A stretch of DNA of 64,000 nt from Jatrophihabitans endophyticus (GCF_900129455.1 NZ_FQVU01000006.1:181850-245849); one strand, 5' to 3'; shown: positions 44,249 to 54,563, counted from the stretch's first letter. Program-made: numbers and translations. Notes: generated by a model not told the origin, from the sequence alone.

Positions 44249-45399
44249 CCGCCGACGGGACCGTCGGCACCATCGGCGTGATCGCGCTCGACGGCGTCGT
44301 CCGCCGCTACGAGTGGGGGTCGCGCACCGCCATTCCCCGGCTGCTCGGCCGCGAGCCCGACGGCCGCCCCGCGGCGGAGCTCTGGTTCGGGGCGCACCCC
44401 GACGACCCGTCGCCGACCCTCGCCGGCGCCACCCTCGTCGACGTCATCGACGGCGACCCGCTCGGCGCGCTCGGGCAGGGCGTCCTCGGTCGGTTCGGGC
44501 CGCGGCTGCCGTTCCTGCTCAAGGTGCTGGCGGCGGACACCGCGCTGTCGATCCAGGTCCATCCCACACTGGACGAGGCCCGCGCCGGCTTCGCGGCCGA
44601 GGACGACGCCGGTGTGCCGCGCGACGCGCCGAACCGCAACTACCGCGACGCCAACCACAAGCCCGAGCTCATCTGCGCGCTGACGCCGTTCGAGGCGCTG
44701 TGCGGCTTCCGCCCGCCGGAGCGGACGGCGCAGCTGCTGGCCGACCTCGACGTCCCGGAGCTCGACTTCCTCGGCGAGCTGCTGCGCGGCGAGGACCCGC
44801 TGCGGGCGGCCTTCACCGCGATCCTCACCCATCCCGACCCCGGCCCGCTCGCCACCGCGCTCGCGGCCCGGGTGGCGGACCACGGTGGCGACGAGCTGCG
44901 CGGGGTCCGGCTGGCGGCGGCCGACTTCCCCGGCGACGTCGGCGTGGTGCTGGCGCTGCTGCTCAACCACGTCGTCCTGGCGCCGGGCGAGGCGATCTAC
45001 CTGGGCGCCGGCAACGTCCACGCCTACCTGCGCGGCACCGGCATCGAGATCATGGCCAACAGCGACAACGTGCTGCGCTGCGGGTTGACGCCGAAGCACA
45101 TCGACGTCGCAGAGCTGCTCGCGATCACCGACTTCTCGGCGCTGGCCGATCCCCGACTGCCCTCGCGCGACGGCACCTTCGACGTCGCCGTGCGCGACTT
45201 CCGGCTGACCCGGTTGCCGCTGGACGGGCCGGTGACCGTCGAGGACGCCGGCCCGCTCATCGTGCTGTGCGTCGAGGGCCGGGCCAGCGTCGGCGACGTC
45301 GAGCTCGCGCCGGGGCACGCGGCCTTCGTCCGGGCCGATCACAGCTCGCCGCGACTCGACGGCGACGGGCTGGTGTTCGTCGCGGGCGCACGCGCCTGA
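44245..45399 (+). CDS. manA: Mannose-6-phosphate isomerase, class I
   Basis: 384 residues, zinc cupin enzyme that interconverts fructose-6-phosphate and mannose-6-phosphate. Zinc ligands appear in IQVHP, NHKPEL and GNVHAYL. The N-terminus RYEWGSRTAIPRLLGREPDG is characteristic. The start is a GTG overlapping the transporter stop. With manB it links glycolysis to GDP-mannose. Confidence 0.93.
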   Translation: MTADGTVGTIGVIALDGVVRRYEWGSRTAIPRLLGREPDGRPAAELWFGAHPDDPSPTLAGATLVDVIDGDPLGALGQGVLGRFGPRLPFLLKVLAADTALSIQVHPTLDEARAGFAAEDDAGVPRDAPNRNYRDANHKPELICALTPFEALCGFRPPERTAQLLADLDVPELDFLGELLRGEDPLRAAFTAILTHPDPGPLATALAARVADHGGDELRGVRLAAADFPGDVGVVLALLLNHVVLAPGEAIYLGAGNVHAYLRGTGIEIMANSDNVLRCGLTPKHIDVAELLAITDFSALADPRLPSRDGTFDVAVRDFRLTRLPLDGPVTVEDAGPLIVLCVEGRASVGDVELAPGHAAFVRADHSSPRLDGDGLVFVAGARA

Positions 45400-45489
45400 T
45401 CGCGGCCGACCACCGCACCCCCGACCCCGACCCGGCAACGGGCTGAGGACGACGCCCGGCGCGTTCGGCAAAATCTGACACGACCGTGG

Positions 45490-45495
45490 TAAGTT
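45490..45495 (+). promoter_or_regulatory. -10 element (TAAGTT) of the MerR-SahH frame
   Basis: TAAGTT lies 7 bases before ATG 45503. No ribosome site precedes that ATG, so the MerR part would be translated from a leaderless message. Confidence 0.45.
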
Positions 45496-45502
45496 GTTGC
45501 CG

Positions 45503-47371
<1,869 letters not shown>

Positions 47372-47385
47372 GAGCGGACTGCGAC

Positions 47386-47440
47386 CGGCGGGCCCGCTGT
47401 CGCCTTCGGCTACCAGCCGACGGCGACGGTGGGCCCGCCG
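47386..47440 (+). terminator. Long composite stem-loop after sahH
   Basis: Outer arms 47386-47404 and 47422-47440 pair over 19 positions with one mismatch and one G-T pair; an inner hairpin TCGGCT/AGCCGA (47406-47420) fills the loop. It starts 15 bases after the sahH stop and is followed by TTCTC. Confidence 0.75.
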
Positions 47441-47467
47441 TTCTCGTGCGGTTGCTAAGTTGTCGCG

Positions 47468-48238
47468 ATGACCGATCAGTGGGTGCGCCGGGGACGCCGG
47501 GTGGCGGGGCGCGCGAAACGCAAGGCTGCCGTCACGTACGCGACGCAACGGGCGGAGTGGGCCCGCCGGCACGTGAAGGGCAACCCGCTCGAGGCCTACT
47601 TCCGCGCCAACCAGGGCCGGCTGATCTACAAGTGGCTGCACTTCTTCGAGATCTACGACCGCCACTTCTCCTCGTTCCGGGGCAAGCCGGTGACGGTGAT
47701 CGAGTTCGGTGTGCAGCACGGCGGCTCGGTGCAGATGTGGAAGGACTACTTCGGTCCCCAGGCCCGCATCATCGGCGTCGACATCGATCAGCGATGCGCA
47801 AAGTTCGCCGAGGACCAGATCGAGATCGTCATCGGCGACCAGGAGGACCGCGAGTTCCTGCGTTCGCTCGCCGCGCGCTTCGGCCCCATCGACGTCGTCG
47901 TCGAGGACGGCGGCCACACCATGGCGCAGCAGATCAACACCTTCGAGGAGATCTGGCCCGCGATGGCCGACGGCGGTGTCTTCCTCATCGAGGACCTGCA
48001 CACCAGCTACTGGCCGTCCTACGGCGGTGGTTACCGGCGCGAGGGCACCTTCATCGAGTACGCGAAGAAGCTCGTCGACCAGGTGAACGCGTGGCACTCC
48101 CACGACAAGGACGCCTTCGACGTGGACGAGTACACCCGCACCATCCGCGGCATGCACGTCTACGACAGCATCATCGTCTTCGACAAGGGGCGGGTCACCC
48201 CGCCGCGCACCGAGCAGACCGGCACGCCCTCGCTGTGA
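47468..48238 (+). CDS. Class I SAM-dependent methyltransferase (TylF/MycE/CmcI-like)
   Basis: 256 residues. VTVIEFGVQHGGSVQMWKDY and ARIIGVDIDQRCAKF form the SAM site; IDVVVEDGGHTMAQQINTFE and GGVFLIEDLHTSYW carry the metal-binding acidic residues seen in macrolide sugar O-methyltransferases and cephalosporin-hydroxylase-associated enzymes. An N-terminal Arg/Lys-rich segment of about 30 residues precedes the fold. TAAGTT lies 6 bases before the ATG. Placed next to sahH, which removes the methylation by-product. The acceptor is unknown, perhaps a cell-surface sugar. Confidence 0.8.
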   Translation: MTDQWVRRGRRVAGRAKRKAAVTYATQRAEWARRHVKGNPLEAYFRANQGRLIYKWLHFFEIYDRHFSSFRGKPVTVIEFGVQHGGSVQMWKDYFGPQARIIGVDIDQRCAKFAEDQIEIVIGDQEDREFLRSLAARFGPIDVVVEDGGHTMAQQINTFEEIWPAMADGGVFLIEDLHTSYWPSYGGGYRREGTFIEYAKKLVDQVNAWHSHDKDAFDVDEYTRTIRGMHVYDSIIVFDKGRVTPPRTEQTGTPSL

Positions 48239-48257
48239 CCGCCGCGCACCGGGCGCG

Positions 48258-48671
48258 TCAGGCCTCCGGTGCCGTGGCCGCCACGTACATCCAGTGGCCG
48301 TGTGCGTCACGGCGGAACGTGCTCCTTTCGTGCAGCGCGTCGGGCTCGCCGTCCTGGCGGAAGTGCGCCCGGAACTCGACCGTGCCGGTCGCGTCGCCGG
48401 GCCCGCCCGCCTCGACGGCGAGCACCCGCAGCCGGGTCCACCGGACGCCTGCCGGCAACGACAGCTCGCGCGGGCGGGTGGACGCGTCCCACGTCCGCAG
48501 CAGGTAGGCGGTGTCGCCGCGGGCGAACGCGCTGTAGCGCGACCGCATGAGCGCCTCGGCCGTCGCCGCCGGTCGCTCGCCCGCGTGGGCCGGGCGGCAG
48601 CAGACGGCGTAGGACCCGCCCGAGCCGCAGAGGCAGACGTCGCCTCCGCGCGTCCCGCTCACCGTGCTCAC
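48258..48671 (-). CDS. YchJ-family protein (UPF0225) with SEC-C motif
   Basis: 137 residues. The N-terminal zinc motif CLCGSGGSYAVCC (Cys13, 15, 24, 25) is the SEC-C type, followed by EALMRSRYSAFARGDTAYLL and a C-terminal NTF2-like domain (FRQDGEPDALHERSTFRR). Function unknown. The GTG at 48671 overlaps the stop of the RDD gene (GTGA). A longer upstream frame on this strand is a shadow. Confidence 0.85.
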   Translation of the reverse strand: MSTVSGTRGGDVCLCGSGGSYAVCCRPAHAGERPAATAEALMRSRYSAFARGDTAYLLRTWDASTRPRELSLPAGVRWTRLRVLAVEAGGPGDATGTVEFRAHFRQDGEPDALHERSTFRRDAHGHWMYVAATAPEA

Positions 48672-49513
48672 TGGGGCAGCGCGAACGGCCCGCCGGGCGC
48701 GGGCGGGGGACCGGCCGGCCCCGCCGGTGCCGGCCGGGCAGCGGGCCGGCCCGCGGTGGATGGCGTGGCCCGGCGCCGTCGCTCGGCCAGCACGGTGCCC
48801 AGCAGCTCCGCGGTCGGCGCGCCGGGCGGCGGCGGGGGCGAGGTGACCGCGAGCACCCGGCGCAGCAGGTCGTCGCCGAGCGTCATCCGCGCCGGCGAGC
48901 TCATGGCGTGGGCGCGGCTGACGAACTGTCGCAGCCGCAGCGCGAGGCCGTCGTCGAGCCGGGTGAGGTCGAGCGCCAGGGCCCAGGGCTGCAGCGGGTA
49001 CGGGACCCATGCGTAGGGCACCGCGAGCGGCTGCGGCGCCGCCCGTTCGTCCAGCACCACCGTGCCCGCCATGAGGTCGCCGATGCGCTTCTCGCGCGGG
49101 CTCACCGCGAGCGTGACGAGGCCCGCGACGGTGCCGAACGGGAACAGCAACCCCGGCTTCTCCAGCACGAGCGAGGCGAGACCGCGGACCAGGGCGTGCC
49201 GGAAGCCGATCGGGCCGCCGTCGTCGCGGACCACGCGCAACCCGAGGCAGAGCTTGCCGACGGTGCGTCCCCGCGTGCTCCACTCGAGCACGATCGGGTA
49301 GCCGGCGATCACGAGGACGCTCTCGACCACGGCCACCGCGGCGAGCGCGGCGGTGTCGGCGGATCCCGCGACCGCGGCGTCGACGAGCAGCAGGACGAGT
49401 GACGCGACGGCCTGGATCGCCACGTCGATCGCCGCCGCCAGAGTGCGCGAGGCGACGCCCGCAGGCACCAGGGCGAGCCGAACCCCCTCGCCGGAGATCA
49501 CGCCCGCCGTCAT
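48668..49513 (-). CDS. RDD-family membrane protein
   Basis: 281 residues. GVASRTLAAAIDVAIQAVAS gives the Arg-Asp pair, span 1, and further spans near 55-80 and 110-140; TRGRTVGKLCLGLRVVRDDG is the second family motif. The C-terminal ~130 residues are soluble and end in a Pro/Gly-rich tail. The function is unknown. TAGGGT lies 6 bases before the ATG on this strand. It is divergent from the SpoIIM-like gene, the usual partner in actinobacteria. Confidence 0.85.
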   Translation of the reverse strand: MTAGVISGEGVRLALVPAGVASRTLAAAIDVAIQAVASLVLLLVDAAVAGSADTAALAAVAVVESVLVIAGYPIVLEWSTRGRTVGKLCLGLRVVRDDGGPIGFRHALVRGLASLVLEKPGLLFPFGTVAGLVTLAVSPREKRIGDLMAGTVVLDERAAPQPLAVPYAWVPYPLQPWALALDLTRLDDGLALRLRQFVSRAHAMSSPARMTLGDDLLRRVLAVTSPPPPPGAPTAELLGTVLAERRRRATPSTAGRPAARPAPAGPAGPPPAPGGPFALPQ

Positions 49514-49519
49514 GCCAGC

Positions 49520-49529
49520 ACCCTAGACT
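49520..49529. promoter_or_regulatory. Overlapping divergent -10 elements (RDD / SpoIIM-like)
   Basis: TAGGGT on the minus strand (49520-49525) and TAGACT on the plus strand (49524-49529) share two bases. The minus element is 6 bases from its ATG; the plus one is 11 bases from the GTG at 49541. Polymerase could use only one side at a time. Confidence 0.4.
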
Positions 49530-49540
49530 TCGGAACCACC

Positions 49541-50530
49541 GTGGACCTCGACGCCTTCATCGCGCGGCACACCCCGGAGTGGGACCGCCTCGACGTGCTC
49601 GCCGGCATGCGCCGGTGCAGCGCGGCCGAGGCCGACGAGCTCGTCGCGCTGTACCGGCAGGTCGCCACGCACCTCGCGCTCGTGCAGTCGCGGGCGCCGG
49701 ACCCGGCGCTCGCCGCCCGGCTGTCCCGGCTGCTGTCGCGTGCCCGCGCCGCCGCCGTCGGTGCACCGCGGGTGCGCGGCTGGTCGGCCGTGGCCCGCGG
49801 GGTGCGCGTCGACTTCCCGGTGGCGCTCTACCGCACGTGGCGCTGGAGTGTCGGGGCCGCCCTCGGCAGCATCGGCGTCACAGCGGCGATGTGGTGGTGG
49901 CTGCGCGCGCACCCCGACCGCATCGGCCGGGTGCTGCCCGACGACGAGGTCCGCCAGCTCGTCCAGCGCGACTTCGCCGACTACTACCGCGAGCACCCGG
50001 CGCGCTCGTTCGCCGCGCAGGTGTGGACGAACAACGCGCTCGTCGCGGCGCTGTGTCTGTTCCTCGGGGTGAGCGTGCTCGGCACGCTGGTCGTGCTGTG
50101 GCAGAACACGGTCAACCTGGGCGTCGTCGGCGGCGTGATGATCGCCGCGGGCAAGCCCGACGTCTTCTTCGGCCTGATCCTGCCCCACGGCATGGTGGAG
50201 CTGAGCGCGGTGTTCGTCGCGGCCGGGGTCGGGCTGCGGACGGGCTGGGCGTGGATCGCGCCCGGCGAGCTGCCCCGCGCGCAGGCCCTCGCCGAGGCGG
50301 GCCGGGTGAGCGCCGTCGTCGCGGTCGGCCTGGCCGGCGTGCTGCTCGTGTCGGGCGTGATCGAGGCCTTCGTGACGCCGTCGGGTCTGCCGACCTGGGG
50401 CCGCATCGCGATCGGGGCGCTCGCCGAGGCCGTCTTCCTCGGCTACGTGATCGTGCTGGGCCGGCGTGCCGAGCGAACCGGCGCGACCGGCGACGTCGCG
50501 GACGCGGGCGACGTGCTGCCGGTCGGCTGA
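49541..50530 (+). CDS. Stage II sporulation protein M-like membrane protein (DUF95)
   Basis: 329 residues. An N-terminal soluble segment (MDLDAFIARHTPEWDRLDVL) is followed by spans and the family motif IPHG-like LILPHGMVELSAVFVAAGVG. There are about five membrane spans. In non-sporulating actinobacteria these are of unknown function and usually stand next to RDD proteins, as here. Its last 88 bases overlap the convergent EamA gene. Confidence 0.85.
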   Translation: MDLDAFIARHTPEWDRLDVLAGMRRCSAAEADELVALYRQVATHLALVQSRAPDPALAARLSRLLSRARAAAVGAPRVRGWSAVARGVRVDFPVALYRTWRWSVGAALGSIGVTAAMWWWLRAHPDRIGRVLPDDEVRQLVQRDFADYYREHPARSFAAQVWTNNALVAALCLFLGVSVLGTLVVLWQNTVNLGVVGGVMIAAGKPDVFFGLILPHGMVELSAVFVAAGVGLRTGWAWIAPGELPRAQALAEAGRVSAVVAVGLAGVLLVSGVIEAFVTPSGLPTWGRIAIGALAEAVFLGYVIVLGRRAERTGATGDVADAGDVLPVG

Positions 50531-51453
50531 GGCCCCGGCGCGCCGAGCCGGACGCGCACCGCCAGCGCCGCGCACACGACGACGCCCGCCCCGCCGAGGA
50601 GGGTGGTGCCGGTCAGCGGCTCGCCGAGCAGCAGCGCGGCCCAGCACAGCGTGAGCACCGGCTGCACCAGCTGCACCTGGCTCACCTGCGCCATGGGGCC
50701 GAGGGCCAGCCCGCGGTACCAGGCGAAGAAGCCGAGGAACATGCTGACCGCGCCGAGGTAGGCCAGGGCGGCCCACTGCGCGCCGCCGGCGCTCGGGTGG
50801 TCCCGGACGACCGAGAGCGTCGCCAGGGTCGTCATCAGCGGCGCGCTCAGCACCAGCGCCCACGACACCGTCTGCCACGCGCCGAGCTCGCGCGCCAGCA
50901 GGCCACCCTCGGCGTACCCGATCGCGGCGGCGACGACGGCGCCGAAGAGCAGCAGGTCGGCCGTGCTGACCTGGGTCAGGCCGCCGGACCGCGCCGCGGC
51001 GAAGGCGACGGCGGCGGCGGCCCCGGCCGCCGCGACGAGCCAGAACAGCGGCGGCGGTCGCTCGCCCGTGCGCAGGACGACGGTCGTCGCCGTCGCCGCC
51101 GGCAGCAGCGCGATGACGACCGCCCCGTGGCTCGCCGGCACGGTGGTCAGCGCGTAGGAGGTGAGCAGCGGGAAGCCGACGACGATGCCGCCGGCGACGA
51201 CGCCGAGCCGGCGCCACTGCCGCGCGTCCGGCCGGCGCTGCCGGGTCGCGGCGAGGGCGACGGCGGCGAGGAGCGCGGCGACGACGGCGCGGGCCGAGCC
51301 GATGAACAGCGGCGACAGCGCCCGGTCGGCGACCCGGGTGAACGGGACCGTGAAGGAGAAGGCCAGGACACCGAGCAGGCCCCACCCGAGTGCGGCGCTG
51401 CGCCGGGGTAGCGGCGTGCGGCCTGGGGCGATAGCGCTATCGTTGTGCGTCAT
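50443..51453 (-). CDS. EamA-family (DMT) permease
   Basis: 336 residues with ten hydrophobic spans in two EamA repeats (LGWGLLGVLAFSFTVPFTR and LLLFGAVVAAAIGYAEGGLL open the two halves). Members export amino acids, metabolites or toxic compounds. The frame runs to a TAG at 50443, so its C-terminal tail overlaps the SpoIIM-like gene by 88 bp. Its ATG overlaps that of the divergent MocR regulator, which probably controls it. Confidence 0.85.
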   Translation of the reverse strand: MTHNDSAIAPGRTPLPRRSAALGWGLLGVLAFSFTVPFTRVADRALSPLFIGSARAVVAALLAAVALAATRQRRPDARQWRRLGVVAGGIVVGFPLLTSYALTTVPASHGAVVIALLPAATATTVVLRTGERPPPLFWLVAAAGAAAAVAFAAARSGGLTQVSTADLLLFGAVVAAAIGYAEGGLLARELGAWQTVSWALVLSAPLMTTLATLSVVRDHPSAGGAQWAALAYLGAVSMFLGFFAWYRGLALGPMAQVSQVQLVQPVLTLCWAALLLGEPLTGTTLLGGAGVVVCAALAVRVRLGAPGPQPTGSTSPASATSPVAPVRSARRPSTIT

Positions 51454-51466
51454 GGACAACGATAGC
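51436..51466. promoter_or_regulatory. 31-bp inverted repeat operator covering two divergent start codons
   Basis: GCTATCGTTGT (51436-51446), nine bases, then its exact complement ACAACGATAGC (51456-51466). The 9-base spacer contains the shared CATG of both starts. The left arm is also half of a 14-bp palindrome CGATAGCGCTATCG (51430-51443). Each arm holds TATCGT in the right orientation to be a -10 element for the gene it precedes. Confidence 0.8.
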
Positions 51467-52867
51467 AGTGCAGTGATCGTGCGCGAGCTCCGCGCGGCCG
51501 TCGCCGTCGCGGCCCCCGGCGCGCGGCTGCCGTCCACGCGTGCCCTGGTGCAGCGCCACCGCGTCAGCCCGCTCACGGTGCAGCAGGCGCTGCGCGTGCT
51601 CGCCGGTGAAGGGCTCATCGAGAGCCGCCCGGGCGCCGGCACGTTCGTCCGCGCCCGGCGCCCGGCGAAGGCCGCCGACTTCGGCTGGCAGACGGCGGCG
51701 CTGCGAGCGCCGCAGGTGCGGGCCCGGCCGATGTCGACGGCCGTTCGCAGCGCCGGGGACGACGTGGTCGCCTGGCACTCGGGCTACCCGGCCCGCGAGC
51801 TGCTGCCCGAGCGGTTGGTGCGCGCCGCGCTCACCCGGGCGACCCGGGCCGACCCCGGCCTGCTGCGACCGCCGGTGGCGGGCCTGCCCGAGCTGCAGGC
51901 CTGGTTCGCCCGCGAGCTGGCCGACGCCACCCCGGCCGGCCTCACGCCGCCGCTGCCCGGGGACGTCATCGTGCTGCCGGGCAGCCAGAGCGGGCTCAGC
52001 TCGATCTTCCGCGCGCTCGTCTCGCGCGACCGGCCGCTCGTCGTGGAGTCACCGACCTACTGGGGCGCGATGCGCGCGGCGGCACAGGTCGGGGTCGATC
52101 TCGTGCCGGTGCCCAGCGGCCCCGCCGGGCCCGACCCCGACGAGCTCGCGCGCGCGTTCGCCGAGAGCGGCGCGCGGGTGTTCTATGCCCAGCCCAACTT
52201 CGCCAACCCGACCGGCGCGCAGTGGGCGCCCGACGTCGCCGACCGGGTGCTCGACGTCGTCCGCGAGCACGGCGCGTTCCTCGTCGAGGACGACTGGGCC
52301 CACGACTTCGGCATCGACGCCGCGGCGCGACCGCTCGCCGCCCACGACGACGCCGGGCACGTGGTGTACCTGCGCTCGCTCACCAAGAGCGTCGCCCCGG
52401 GCCTGCGGGTGGCGGCCGTGGTGGCGCGTGGCCCGGCGCGCGAGCGCATCCTCGCCGAGCGCGCCGCCGACGCGGTGTACGTCAGCGGCCTGCTGCAGGC
52501 CGCCGCGCTCGACGTCGTCACGCAACCCGGCTGGACGACGCACCTGCGCGGGCTGCGCCACCAGCTGCGGGAACGGCGCGACCTGCTGCTGAGCAGTCTG
52601 CGCGAGCACGTTCCGCAGGCCGACGTGGAGCACGTGCCCGCCGGCGGCCTCAACCTCTGGGCCCGGCTGCCGGGGGAGACCGACGTCGGCCGGCTGGCCG
52701 GCGAGTGCGAGCGGCGCGGGCTGCTGCTCGGGCCGGGCGACGAGTGGTTCCCGGCCGAGCCGAGCGCGCCCTACGTCCGGCTCAACTTCTCCGGCCCGGA
52801 CCCCGCCGGCTTCCCGCGCGGGGCAGCGATCCTGGCCGACGCGCTGGTCGCTGCCCTCGCCGGCTGA
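51452..52867 (+). CDS. MocR-type regulator (GntR helix-turn-helix fused to aminotransferase-like domain)
   Basis: 471 residues. The N-terminal winged helix reads LPSTRALVQRHRVSPLTVQQ and LAGEGLIESRPGAGTFVRAR; the aminotransferase fold I domain follows with PLP Lys312 in SLTKSVAPGLRVA and the NFANPTGAQW segment. MocR proteins sense PLP or an amino compound. Orientation opposite an EamA exporter and the shared operator suggest it regulates both. ATG 51452 overlaps the EamA start; GTG 51473 is the next choice. Confidence 0.87.
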   Translation: MDNDSSAVIVRELRAAVAVAAPGARLPSTRALVQRHRVSPLTVQQALRVLAGEGLIESRPGAGTFVRARRPAKAADFGWQTAALRAPQVRARPMSTAVRSAGDDVVAWHSGYPARELLPERLVRAALTRATRADPGLLRPPVAGLPELQAWFARELADATPAGLTPPLPGDVIVLPGSQSGLSSIFRALVSRDRPLVVESPTYWGAMRAAAQVGVDLVPVPSGPAGPDPDELARAFAESGARVFYAQPNFANPTGAQWAPDVADRVLDVVREHGAFLVEDDWAHDFGIDAAARPLAAHDDAGHVVYLRSLTKSVAPGLRVAAVVARGPARERILAERAADAVYVSGLLQAAALDVVTQPGWTTHLRGLRHQLRERRDLLLSSLREHVPQADVEHVPAGGLNLWARLPGETDVGRLAGECERRGLLLGPGDEWFPAEPSAPYVRLNFSGPDPAGFPRGAAILADALVAALAG

Positions 52868-52873
52868 CGCGGC

Positions 52874-53128
52874 TCAGCCGGCGGTCTCGGCGAGCAGCCC
52901 GAGCGCGGTGTCGATGGCGTCGGCCAGCGCGGCCTCGCCGCCCCCACGCAGGCCGGCTGCGTAACCGACGAGGAACGTGGAGAGCGGCGCGGCGGGGCGG
53001 GCCACGCCGTGTGCCGCGTCGCGGGCGAGGTCGAGCAGTCGCTGGCGGGGGACGGGGGCGTCCCCCAGGTCGAGGGCGGCGGCCAGGGCGACCGTCCAGC
53101 GGTCGAGGACATCGGGCTGGTCGGGCAT
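52874..53128 (-). CDS. DUF6457-like small protein
   Basis: 84 residues: DVLDRWTVALAAALDLGDAP, then LLDLARDAAHGVARPAAPLS and TFLVGYAAGL. This pattern is the DUF6457 family as I recall it, often near molybdopterin-guanine dinucleotide synthesis genes, none of which is seen here. Predicted all-helical and cytoplasmic. ATG 53128 is the natural start; the open frame continues upstream as a shadow. Confidence 0.75.
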   Translation of the reverse strand: MPDQPDVLDRWTVALAAALDLGDAPVPRQRLLDLARDAAHGVARPAAPLSTFLVGYAAGLRGGGEAALADAIDTALGLLAETAG

Positions 53129-53195
53129 GACGACGGCGTCCGTTCTGTTCGGCGGCCGTCCGCACGACGGGTGGTCCGTGCCGCAATCTGACACT

Positions 53196-53900
53196 ATGCG
53201 AGGAGTGAGCGTCTTCGAGAGGACGGTCGGCGAGCTGCCGGCCACGTCGCCGTTGCCCGCGGTCGCCGACGCCGAGTTCGACACCATGGCGAAGCTGACG
53301 CGCCGTGTGCTCGATGCACCGATGGCGATGGTCAGCCTGGTCAACCGCGACTGCCAGGTCGTGCCCGGCGCGGCCGGGGTGCCGGCCGACCTCGACCGCG
53401 CCCGGACGAACTCGCTCGACTACTCCTTCTGCCAGTACGTGGTGCGCACGGCCGAACCGTTCGTCGTCGAGGACGCGGGCACGCTCGACTTCCTGGCCGA
53501 GAACCTGTCGGTCACCGAGCTCGGCATCGCCGCCTACGCGGGCATGCCCCTCGTCGACGCCCGCGGCGACGCGTTCGGTTCGCTGTGCGTGCTCGACCAC
53601 CGACCGCGGCACTGGAGCGACACCGAGCTCGAGACGCTGGACGACCTCGCCGCGGCGTGCTCGGCACAGTTCCAGCTGCGCGAGGCCAACACCCGGGCGG
53701 CCGTCGTCGCCGATCGCGACCGCATCGCGCGCGAGCTGCACAGCGGCGTCGTCACGCAGCTCTTCGAGTTGACCATGGGACTGGGGAGCATGCGCGCGCA
53801 GATGCAGGGCCCGGCGCAGCGCGAGCTCGACCGGGCGATCGGCTCGGTCGACGCCGCCATCGCGCGCATCCGCGACCTCGTGTACGACGTCGACCTCTGA
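53196..53900 (+). CDS. GAF domain with histidine-kinase dimerisation helix but no ATPase domain
   Basis: 234 residues. The GAF domain spans about 25-165 (MAMVSLVNRDCQVVPGAAGV, SFCQYVVRTAEPFVVEDAGT, GMPLVDARGDAFGSLCVLD). It is followed by a HisKA_3-type helix pair, DRDRIARELHSGVVTQLFEL with His182 at the phospho-acceptor place, and ends at IARIRDLVYDVDL, where a HATPase domain would begin. No HATPase follows in any frame. CAATCT lies 6 bases before the ATG. It may be a sensory partner for another kinase or a decayed kinase. Confidence 0.75.
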   Translation: MRGVSVFERTVGELPATSPLPAVADAEFDTMAKLTRRVLDAPMAMVSLVNRDCQVVPGAAGVPADLDRARTNSLDYSFCQYVVRTAEPFVVEDAGTLDFLAENLSVTELGIAAYAGMPLVDARGDAFGSLCVLDHRPRHWSDTELETLDDLAAACSAQFQLREANTRAAVVADRDRIARELHSGVVTQLFELTMGLGSMRAQMQGPAQRELDRAIGSVDAAIARIRDLVYDVDL

Positions 53901-54010
53901 CCGTCGCATTCCGGCCGGTTTCCCGCTCGACCTCAAGTTCCCGTCGTGGCGTCCGTGTTTAGTGGGTGTTAAGAGAATTCGTTTCTCGTCCCCACCGTCC
54001 GGAGTTCCCG

Positions 54011-54547
54011 ATGACCGAGGTGACCCGCCGACCCGCGCTCGGCACCGAGACCGATCCGCGCTCCGGCCGACCCCTGCTCACGCTGCCCGTCGAGCGCCGG
54101 CCCGTGGACGCGCGGGACACGGCGTTCCTGCGCGACCTGTTCGCCGACTCGCGCGACGACCTGCTGCTGCTGCCCTCGGACACGCGCGACCTCATCGTCG
54201 ACATGCAGTTCCGCACCCAGCGCCGGCAGTGGCGGCTGGAGAACCCCGACGCCGCCCACGAGCTGCTGCTGGTGCGCGGGGTGCGCGCCGGTCACGTCCT
54301 CGTCGCCGAGGACGCGGGGACGATCGAGCTCGTCGACCTCGTCGTGCGGGTCGGGTTCCGCGGCCTGGGCATCGGCGGGGACGTCGTCGCCGAGCTGGCC
54401 GACGACGCCGATCGCAGCCGCCGGGTGATCCGGCTGCGCGTGTGGGCGGGCAACGGCGCCGCCCGCCGCTTCTTCTCCCGCCACGGCTTCGCCCCCGCGG
54501 CGGTCGTCGGCGGCTTCCTCGACATGGTGCGCCCGCCGGCGGAGTGA
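54011..54547 (+). CDS. GNAT-family N-acetyltransferase
   Basis: 178 residues. The acetyl-CoA loop is RVGFRGLGIGGDVVAELADD, followed by RLRVWAGNGAARRFFSRHGF. The N-terminal 40 residues are Arg/Pro-rich. ATG 54011 has GGAG ten bases upstream; a longer frame from 53966 has no ribosome site. A FliA-like sequence lies upstream but is weak. Substrate unknown. Confidence 0.8.
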   Translation: MTEVTRRPALGTETDPRSGRPLLTLPVERRPVDARDTAFLRDLFADSRDDLLLLPSDTRDLIVDMQFRTQRRQWRLENPDAAHELLLVRGVRAGHVLVAEDAGTIELVDLVVRVGFRGLGIGGDVVAELADDADRSRRVIRLRVWAGNGAARRFFSRHGFAPAAVVGGFLDMVRPPAE

Positions 54548-54563
54548 GCCGCGGGCCCGCCTC

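Noticed and set aside
45400..45502. Possible SAH riboswitch ahead of sahH
   Set aside because: The predicted -10 element leaves no leader before the MerR start, and no conserved riboswitch core could be identified.
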